Shown in pieces: positions 1 to 5,270 of a stretch of DNA of 17,298 bases (its first letter is position 1; every line of letters begins with the position of its first letter). Under the pieces are notes generated by a model that was given only the letters and a program-made list of their open reading frames with translations, did no database searches and had not been told where the DNA came from. The stretch is from Planctomycetota bacterium (lineage in GTDB: Bacteria; Planctomycetota; Phycisphaerae; UBA1845): the NCBI GenBank assembly GCA_024278775.1, contig JAJRSP010000032.1, positions 1 through 17,298 of the forward strand, in the 5' to 3' direction. The position numbers and the translations under genes are program-made.

Positions 1-26
1 AGCATGTCTGGGGTCTCACGTTTCCG

Positions 27-148
27 GGTGGCATCCCACCTTGGGTTCACGGCGTTGGGAGGCATGCCCAAGCCGTAGGCGCTGGCATGTTTGATCTCAA
101 GCTGACGACATCACTCGAGCCGCCATGCCTACGCTTCGCTTAGGCATG
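27..148. repeat. Cluster of small GGCATGCC-type hairpins (REP-like)
   Basis: Three short inverted repeats lie within 122 bases: GGTGG/CCACC (27-31 with 36-40, loop CATC), TTGGG/CCCAA (55-59 with 67-71, loop containing GGCATG) and CATGCCTA/TAGGCATG (124-131 with 141-148). The 8-mer GGCATGCC occurs at 61-68 and 143-150, and a related TTGGGGCATGCC occurs at 4481-4492. I see no open reading frame here that looks like a gene. Clustered short palindromes in intergenic space are typical of REP-type dispersed elements; that assignment is inference. The last hairpin lies 23 bases beyond the stop of the minus-strand sugar transferase gene and could act in 3' end formation, although no T-tract follows it on that strand. 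Confidence 0.45.
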
Positions 149-170
149 CCACACCCCGTGGACAGATCTC

Positions 171-860
171 TTATGTTGAATAATCGTCTGGAATCGTGAC
201 CCAGCGGGCGTAGCGCGTCTCGGTGAACCGTCGGGACATGTTTTTTTCGCCAACGAAAATGACGATGGCCGTTCGTATGAGAATCCGCAGGTCGAGCCCG
301 AGTCCGCAGCGGCGGACGTAGGCGATGTCATACAAAATCCGTTCGTCCCAGGGCATCTGGGCGTTGCCGTGGGTTTGAGCCAGGCCGGTGATGCCCGGCC
401 GTACCAACAGCCGCTGCCGGCGGAAGTCATCGTAGGCTTGGGTCTGGTCGAGCAATGTGGGTCGCGGGCCGACGAGCGACATATCGCCCCTGATGACATT
501 CCAGAGCTGCGGCAGTTCGTCAATCTTGAGACGGCGGAGCCACCGCCCCACGCGGGTGATCTCCGGATGGTCAAGCGGCACGAGTTCCTTGGCGTCGGGC
601 GTTCGGCCGCCGCGCATCGTGCGAAACTTCACGAGCCGAAAGGGCCGCCCATGTTGGCCGCCGCGCGTTTGAATAAAGAAGACCGGTCCTCGGCTCGAAC
701 ACCGGACCGCCAGTCCCGAAAGGATCATCAGCGGCGATAGCAGTACTGCGATCGTGATTGCGCCGGCGATATCGAGGGCGCGTTTCGGCCCGCTCAGCCA
801 GAGGCTTTTCGAGCAGGAGCCTATGGCGGCTGGTTTAGATGATTCGCTGGATGGATCCAT
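171..860 (-). CDS. Undecaprenyl-phosphate sugar-phosphate transferase (monotopic PGT, bacterial sugar transferase family)
   Basis: The 229-residue product should transfer a sugar 1-phosphate from a nucleotide sugar to undecaprenyl phosphate at the inner face of the cytoplasmic membrane, the first membrane step of exopolysaccharide, O-antigen or glycoprotein glycan assembly. It opens with KRALDI (26-31) and a single hydrophobic segment (about 30-52), the re-entrant hairpin of small PglC/WcaJ-type enzymes. Then come KFRTM (78-82), KIDELPQLWNV with the expected Asp-Glu catalytic dyad D114/E115, GDMSLVGPRP (125-134), RPGITGLAQ (154-162) and WDERILYDIAYVRR (171-184). The length matches the minimal catalytic core, with no extra N-terminal domain. 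The gene stands alone in the window, so the sugar cannot be named. The start has only a weak GGGA just upstream. Confidence 0.93.
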   Translation of the reverse strand: MDPSSESSKPAAIGSCSKSLWLSGPKRALDIAGAITIAVLLSPLMILSGLAVRCSSRGPVFFIQTRGGQHGRPFRLVKFRTMRGGRTPDAKELVPLDHPEITRVGRWLRRLKIDELPQLWNVIRGDMSLVGPRPTLLDQTQAYDDFRRQRLLVRPGITGLAQTHGNAQMPWDERILYDIAYVRRCGLGLDLRILIRTAIVIFVGEKNMSRRFTETRYARWVTIPDDYST

Positions 861-987
861 TTTCCCGTTCGCTCGCGTCGGTCACCTCATTTCCACGCTT
901 CCTACGTCATCGGCAAGTTGTCCCCGGGCCGGGTCGGGCTAATTCACGCTTCACGACAGGAACAGACCACTTCTCCCGTATAATGGT

Positions 988-1017
988 TTGACACGGCGTT
1001 TCGGTCGATACTAGCAT
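988..1017 (+). promoter_or_regulatory. Candidate sigma70-type promoter for the DUF2007 gene
   Basis: A perfect TTGACA (988-993) is followed after 18 bases by TAGCAT (1012-1017), a 4/6 match to the -10 consensus, about 55 bases before the ATG at 1074. A perfect TATAAT also occurs at 979-984, but upstream of the TTGACA and without a recognisable -35 of its own. Confidence 0.3.
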
Positions 1018-1073
1018 AGAGGGAGGCGGTCGGGCGGCCGTCCGGTCGAGATCACCTGCGAAGGGTCACTATC

Positions 1074-1316
1074 ATGCTGCAGGATCTGATAACGGTTCAC
1101 AATGCCGGTACGCTGGAAGAAGCTGATATCGTGGTAGCCTGGCTCGATGACCGAGGGGTAACGGCGATGGTCAAGGATCGCAACGCCATCGGGACGTTTT
1201 CGGGCATCTCGGCGGTCTCCCACAACACCGTCGAGGTGTGTGTGGTGGATCCAGCCCAGGCGGAAAAGGCACGTGAGCTGCTCGAAAAGCACTATCGTGG
1301 CGACAACACCCCATAG
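1074..1316 (+). CDS. DUF2007-type small protein (putative signal-transducing family)
   Basis: This 80-residue, soluble-looking protein has the alternating strand-helix pattern of DUF2007: a first strand (LITVHNAG, 5-12), a helix with EEADIVVAWLDDRGV (15-29), a strand ending near MVKD, a loop with TFSGISAVS (41-49), a strand VEVCVVD (53-59) and a C-terminal helix AQAEKARELLEKHY (61-74). Members are usually annotated as putative prokaryotic signal-transducing proteins, but no biochemical role is established to my knowledge. The start is supported by AAGGG at 1061-1065, eight bases before ATG. It is transcribed divergently from the sugar transferase gene and is followed by about 240 bases before the next gene. 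Confidence 0.8.
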   Translation: MLQDLITVHNAGTLEEADIVVAWLDDRGVTAMVKDRNAIGTFSGISAVSHNTVEVCVVDPAQAEKARELLEKHYRGDNTP

Positions 1317-1460
1317 TTTCCCTTCAAGCCGGCTCTCGTCAGAGTGTTTGACAAAGTCTTTCATGGGAGCCCTTATCTTCACCCCTCGGGTGTATCCGAA
1401 GAACGAGGCACCCGCTGAAAGTATCGTGTTTTTCTCTCGCCACGCGCCGCGACGGTCTCG

Positions 1461-1488
1461 TTGACGCCACTCCCCGCCCGGCTACACT
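1461..1488 (+). promoter_or_regulatory. Candidate promoter TTGACG-N16-TACACT for the small lipoprotein gene
   Basis: TTGACG (1461-1466) and TACACT (1483-1488) are separated by 16 bases, about 93 bases upstream of the ATG at 1582. The same TTGACG plus 16-base spacing is seen in front of the HEAT gene (1859) and folC (13251). The rest of the 1317-1581 interval holds nothing else I can assign. Confidence 0.4.
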
Positions 1489-1581
1489 TTAGCCCGAGTT
1501 GAACCACGGTTCGGAGGAATCTGGGATCTGAGTGGGTCCGTCCGGTCCGTTTTTTTGGACCTGCTAGCTGGAGCCGATCAA

Positions 1582-1743
1582 ATGCGAACATTTCGTTTTA
1601 TGCGTGTGATGAAGATTATTGGGAGCGGAGCGGTCCTTCTTCAGGTCGGTGGTTGTGACTTCACCACCTTTAATGACATCCTCCAGACGGTGTTTTTGGG
1701 GATTTCGGCCGCTGGCGGCGTGGCGATTCTCCAAAACATCTAG
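1582..1743 (+). CDS. Small putative lipoprotein, 53 aa
   Basis: I chose ATG 1582 because GGAG lies about ten bases upstream; an in-frame TTG-type start at 1555 would add nine residues. The product has a basic N-terminus (MRTFRFMRVMK), a short hydrophobic stretch and a lipobox-like LQVGGC, so Cys23 would be the lipidated residue. The 30 residues that follow, starting Asp-Phe-Thr-Thr-Phe, include a second apolar segment (about 36-50) and end in LQNI. Asp directly after the Cys is the inner-membrane retention signal in enterobacterial Lol sorting; whether that rule holds in this organism is unknown. Small proteins with an LLQxGGC motif are, from memory, common in planctomycete genomes. No function can be assigned. 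Confidence 0.6.
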   Translation: MRTFRFMRVMKIIGSGAVLLQVGGCDFTTFNDILQTVFLGISAAGGVAILQNI

Positions 1744-2058
1744 CCCCCCGTTTGTGGTACCATGTGACATCGGCGACGCCGTACGGATGTGGCGCAACGC
1801 GGGAGCCGTATCGGAGCGGTCACGGTCTGTCGTTGGGGTGTGATTTTTGGCGTTCGCGTTGACGTACGGGGCCGGAAATCTATACTGGCCAGCCGTTCTT
1901 CCCGGCCTATGATTGGTTGGAATCGAGCGGATTCCGTTCAGGGTTCATACCCGGATCGGTGGCGAGGCGTTCCCTGTGCGATATCATGGCGGATAGCGAT
2001 GACTGGGGTGTACGGTGCCGACGCGGCTCCGTGTGAAATCTTCCCGGATACCAAGTGA
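1744..2058. other. 315-base intergenic leader region of the HEAT-repeat gene
   Basis: No convincing coding sequence lies here. It contains the candidate promoter at 1859-1886 and a small hairpin GGAATC-GAGCG-GATTCC (1919-1935), both upstream of the HEAT-protein start, implying a leader of roughly 165-175 bases. I found no riboswitch or known leader motif. Confidence 0.5.
1859..1886 (+). promoter_or_regulatory. Candidate promoter TTGACG-N16-TATACT for the HEAT-repeat gene
   Basis: TTGACG (1859-1864, 5/6 match) and TATACT (1881-1886, 5/6 match) are separated by 16 bases. This is the best promoter-like pair in the 315-base gap before the HEAT gene. Confidence 0.5.
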
Positions 2059-4446
2059 GTGAAATTGATGCGTGAGCCATTCTCAATGTTGAAGTGCGGT
2101 CGTTCGATGCGCGGTCGTGTGGTCGGATTGTATGCCGTGCTCGTGCTGGCATCGCCCCTGGCGACGGCCCAATCTGGAAACGATGCCGACAAGATGGGCC
2201 ATGGCAAGATGGATCACGGCAATATGGCCCACGGGAGCATGGATCACGACGAGATGGGCCATGGTGACATGGACCATGGCGGTATGGATCACAGCGGCAT
2301 GGCCAAGGCGAGTGTCCACGCGGAGGCTACCGTTGAGTCTCTTTTCAAAGACTTCATGCACTATGCGCGGATCGGTCGGTTTACGGCGTCGCGATCGTTT
2401 GCGAAGTCGTTGCTGAACCACCCGGACCTGGACCCGGTGGCGCTGATGAAGATCGCCAACAAGAATCCGAAAAATCTCGAAAACCTGATTACGATTATCA
2501 AGAACTCCACGATCGGTGACGAAGCCAAGCGGGTGCTCGAATTGATTGAAGAGGGTGAACACCTCGAACGGCAGAACCCGGAACGCATTCGCGAGAACAT
2601 TAAATTGCTCGGCGGAAACCCGCAGCAGGAGTTTTTCGCCCGGAAACGGTTGGCCGACTCCGGCGAATACGCCATCCCGCAGTTGGTTCAGGTGTTGCAT
2701 GACCCGTCCAAGAAAACCCTGTGGTCCCGCGTGGCGACGGCGTTGCCGCAGATCGGCAAGGCGGCCGTGAATCCGCTCGTGATCTCGCTGGCGGCGAATG
2801 ACGAACACGTACGCCAGAGCGTGATCGGGGCATTGGGTGAGATTGGCTACCCGCAGGCGATTCCGTATTTGCTTCTGGTGATGCATCGTGACGATGTGTC
2901 CCGGGAATCCCGCCGGGCGGCGGCGGCGGCCATCGACCGGATTCAGGAAATCACCGGGCGGACCTTCCCCGGTGAGCCGCATGAGCTCCTCTTCTATCTG
3001 GGAGAGGCCTACTACAACGAAGACGCCGCTTTTCGGGCCGATCCGCGGATCAAGACCGCTAACGTGTGGTATTGGGATGCTCAGGAGCAGGCGTTGTCGC
3101 GTGTGGTCGTGCCGACGAAGATTTTTGGTCAGGTGATGGCCATGCGTTGTGCCGAGGAGGCGCTGCGGCTCAAGAACGATTTCACCGAGGCCAACGCGTT
3201 GTGGTTGTCGTCGAACGTGCGACGTGAATCGCGTCTGGCGATGAACGTGGAAAGCGGAGACCCGAAGGAAGAGGGCGAGGTCGATGCGACGCGCTTGCCG
3301 GAGTTTCCGCGTGCGCTCTACTTCACGCAGGCGGCCGGTCCGCGTTATGCACACCTGGTACTGGAGCGTGCGGTGTCCGACAACGATGCGTCGGTGGCGT
3401 TGGGCGCGATCCGTGCGTTGCGTACGACGGCTGGTGAGGCGTCGCTGATTGGTACGGAGGACTACAAGCAGCCGCTCGTGCAGGCGCTTCGTTTTCCGGA
3501 CTTGGTCGTGCGCATGCGTGCGGCGTTGGCGCTGGGCGCAGCGCTACCGAAGTCTCAGTTTTCCGGATCTCAACTGGTGATGCCCGTGCTGAAGCGTTCG
3601 CTGACGCAGACCGGACGGCAGGAACTGATGGTGGTGGATCCGGACGAGCAAAATGCCAACCGTGTGGTGGAGGCGCTTCGCAGCGACCACGACACCATTG
3701 GCGGCGGATCGTTTTACAGCACGTTGGAGCGGGCGCGTGTGGAGTTTCAGGTTCTTTCCGGCGTCTTTGTGGCTTCCGACGTGAGTGAGCCGGGTCTGCC
3801 GGCCGCGCTGGCTGAGTTCCGCCGCGAGTTTACGTTCTCCAAGACACCGGTGGTGGTGCTGGCCAAGCCGGGTCAGCGGGCGCTGGCCGACGAGCTTGCC
3901 AAGGCGGATCGCTATGTGGAAGTCGTGGATGCCGTGGCCGATGCGGACACGCTTCAGGCGGCGTTTCAGCGCGTGCGCGAGCGTACCGGGCAGACGCCGT
4001 TGAGCGCAGACTTGGCGCTGTCTTTGGCTTTGGAAACTACGGCGGTGCTCCGAGATATGGCGATCGACGGTCGGACGATTTTTGATGTGACCGAGGCGGA
4101 GTCGGCGTTGATTGCGGCCCTCGCGTCGGATCAGGAATCGCTTCAGATTGCCGCGGCCAATGTGTTGGCACTTTTGGATCGACCGACTTCACAGCGCAGC
4201 ATCGCGCATATCGCCCTGGAGCCGGACCACACGACCACGCTTCAATTGGCCGCGTTTGCGGCGCTGGCCGAGTCGGCAAAGCGAAACGGTAATTTGCTCG
4301 AAGATGCCCAGATCACCGAGCTGGTTCGGTTTGCGCGGGACGAATCCGACCTGGTGCTGCGTGAAGCGGCCAGCCGTACCCTGGGCGCGGTCAATCTGGC
4401 CACCAACCAAGCCAGCGACATCATCCGTAAGTACTACGGCGGGTAA
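2059..4446 (+). CDS. Exported HEAT-repeat protein with Met/His metal-binding repeat and receiver-like domain
   Basis: The 795-residue frame begins at GTG 2059; ATG codons at 2068, 2086 and 2107 are alternatives, and the best signal peptide starts at residue 17 (MRGR, apolar VVGLYAVLVLASPL, cleavage after ATA at 37). The mature protein begins with seven pentads of the form M-x-H-x-x (46-80), like the Met/His copper-binding stretches of CopA/PcoA proteins. HEAT-type alpha repeats follow (about 190-300, 430-500 and 675-790), with a helical NVWYW...MAMRCAEEAL block at 335-370. Residues 521-640 look like a response-regulator receiver fold: VVDPDE with D527/D529, D574 in SDVSEP at the phospho-acceptor position, then TPVVVLA, but without the usual Thr/Ser and Lys. 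A periplasmic scaffold or metal-binding role is inference. It lies 61 bases upstream of sir2. Confidence 0.85.
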   Translation: MKLMREPFSMLKCGRSMRGRVVGLYAVLVLASPLATAQSGNDADKMGHGKMDHGNMAHGSMDHDEMGHGDMDHGGMDHSGMAKASVHAEATVESLFKDFMHYARIGRFTASRSFAKSLLNHPDLDPVALMKIANKNPKNLENLITIIKNSTIGDEAKRVLELIEEGEHLERQNPERIRENIKLLGGNPQQEFFARKRLADSGEYAIPQLVQVLHDPSKKTLWSRVATALPQIGKAAVNPLVISLAANDEHVRQSVIGALGEIGYPQAIPYLLLVMHRDDVSRESRRAAAAAIDRIQEITGRTFPGEPHELLFYLGEAYYNEDAAFRADPRIKTANVWYWDAQEQALSRVVVPTKIFGQVMAMRCAEEALRLKNDFTEANALWLSSNVRRESRLAMNVESGDPKEEGEVDATRLPEFPRALYFTQAAGPRYAHLVLERAVSDNDASVALGAIRALRTTAGEASLIGTEDYKQPLVQALRFPDLVVRMRAALALGAALPKSQFSGSQLVMPVLKRSLTQTGRQELMVVDPDEQNANRVVEALRSDHDTIGGGSFYSTLERARVEFQVLSGVFVASDVSEPGLPAALAEFRREFTFSKTPVVVLAKPGQRALADELAKADRYVEVVDAVADADTLQAAFQRVRERTGQTPLSADLALSLALETTAVLRDMAIDGRTIFDVTEAESALIAALASDQESLQIAAANVLALLDRPTSQRSIAHIALEPDHTTTLQLAAFAALAESAKRNGNLLEDAQITELVRFARDESDLVLREAASRTLGAVNLATNQASDIIRKYYGG
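2194..2298 (+). repeat. Seven 15-base tandem units encoding M-x-H-x-x
   Basis: Seven in-frame 15-base units encode Met-x-His-(Gly/Asp/Ser)-x, with Asp or Gly most often in the second position. Codons vary between copies, so the repeat is conserved at protein level more than at DNA level, which suggests selection on the peptide. Confidence 0.9.
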
Positions 4447-4467
4447 TACGCGGCCTTCCGACGTGCC

Positions 4468-4492
4468 GCGCCCGGGCGCCTTGGGGCATGCC
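4468..4492. repeat. GC palindrome and GGCATGCC-like motif between the HEAT gene and sir2
   Basis: The 61-base gap holds a perfect 12-base palindrome GCGCCCGGGCGC (4468-4479), directly followed by TTGGGGCATGCC (4481-4492), which resembles the hairpin motif at 55-71. With no T-tract it is not a canonical terminator; the neighbouring genes may still be cotranscribed. Confidence 0.4.
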
Positions 4493-4507
4493 GCCGGTGG
4501 GTGACGT

Positions 4508-5239
4508 GTGTCTATGCATGCCGATGAACTCCAATCACTTGTGCGCTCCGCTTCTTCGGCCGTAGCGTTTACCGGCGCGGGGATCAGCACAGAGAGCGGC
4601 ATTCCCGATTTTCGCAGCCCCGGTGGGGTCTGGTCGCGCCATCGAATGATCTACTTCGATGAGTTTGTCGAATCACGAGAAGCCCGAGCGATCTACTGGA
4701 AGCAGCGCGTCGAGTTGTATCGTGACATGGCCGATGCAGAGCCGAACGAGGGGCACCGCGCGCTGGTCGAGTGGGAGCGGCGCGGGCATCTGGCGGCGGT
4801 GATTACGCAAAACATCGACGGGCTTCATCAGATCGCGGGCAGCCGGCGGGTGATCGAGTTGCACGGCACGGCCCGCGTGGTGGCGTGCATCGGGTGCGGC
4901 AGGGAGTGGACGCCGGAGGAGGTTCATGCGCGGGTGGCGCAGGGCGACGAGGCTCCGGATTGTGATGATTGCGGTAAGCCGCTCAAATCGCGGACGATTT
5001 CGTTTGGTCAACCGATGCCGCCGGTGCCGATGCAAGAGGCCGCGCAACTATGCCGCCACGCCGATCTCATGCTCGCGATCGGCTCGTCGCTCGTGGTGGA
5101 GCCGGCTGCTTCTTTTCCGCGTATGGCCAAGGAGCACGGCGCGACGCTGGTCATCATCAACAAGACCGAAACGCCGCTCGACTGTTTGGCCGACCTCGTG
5201 ATTCGAGAACCGATCGGCGCCGTGCTACGCGGGATTTAA
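4508..5239 (+). CDS. Sir2-family NAD-dependent protein deacylase
   Basis: The 243-residue product should remove acyl groups from lysines with NAD cleavage, giving nicotinamide and O-acyl-ADP-ribose. Hallmarks in order are GAGIS (23-27) and IPDFR (32-36) for NAD binding, TQNIDGLH (100-107), the catalytic His in LHG (H119), a Cys4 zinc site C127/C130 and C152/C155, GSSLVVEPA (192-200), and INKTETPLD (217-225) near the NAD ribose. All key residues are present and the length is typical of bacterial sirtuins. Y64 and R67 in YWKQR may correspond to the Tyr/Arg pair that marks SIRT5/CobB-type desuccinylases; that is a tentative reading. GTG 4508 and ATG 4514 are both possible starts behind GGTGGGTGAC. 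Its stop codon lies in the first copy of a 10-base tandem repeat. Confidence 0.95.
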   Translation: MSMHADELQSLVRSASSAVAFTGAGISTESGIPDFRSPGGVWSRHRMIYFDEFVESREARAIYWKQRVELYRDMADAEPNEGHRALVEWERRGHLAAVITQNIDGLHQIAGSRRVIELHGTARVVACIGCGREWTPEEVHARVAQGDEAPDCDDCGKPLKSRTISFGQPMPPVPMQEAAQLCRHADLMLAIGSSLVVEPAASFPRMAKEHGATLVIINKTETPLDCLADLVIREPIGAVLRGI

Positions 5240-5270
5240 TTAGATTTAATTAGGGACAGTCACCTATTTC
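5234..5270. repeat. Tandem ATTTAATTAG x2 plus GGGACAGTCACCTATTTC repeat-like motif
   Basis: Two perfect copies of ATTTAATTAG (5234-5243, 5244-5253) run into GGGACAGTCACCTATTTC (5253-5270). From memory the second motif, read on the other strand as AAATAGGTGACTGTCCC, recurs as a dispersed intergenic sequence in many environmental bacteria, often near REP-associated IS200-like transposases; I cannot verify this here. It lies between two convergent genes and includes both stop codons: sir2 TAA at 5237-5239 and the TPR gene's TGA at 5260-5262 on the minus strand. Confidence 0.5.

Noticed and set aside
979..984. Perfect TATAAT on the plus strand upstream of the DUF2007 gene
   Set aside because: No -35-like hexamer at 16-18 bases upstream; the TTGACA lies downstream of it, so the pair cannot work together as one promoter.
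2194..2298. CRISPR-like array because of regular 15-base repeats
   Set aside because: The repeats are in frame, contiguous without spacers and encode a regular peptide; this is a coding tandem repeat.
2083..3354. 423-codon open frame on the minus strand inside the HEAT gene
   Set aside because: It is the antisense shadow of a GC-rich gene: low-complexity His/Arg-rich product, no domain, and the plus-strand frame has a signal peptide and HEAT repeats.
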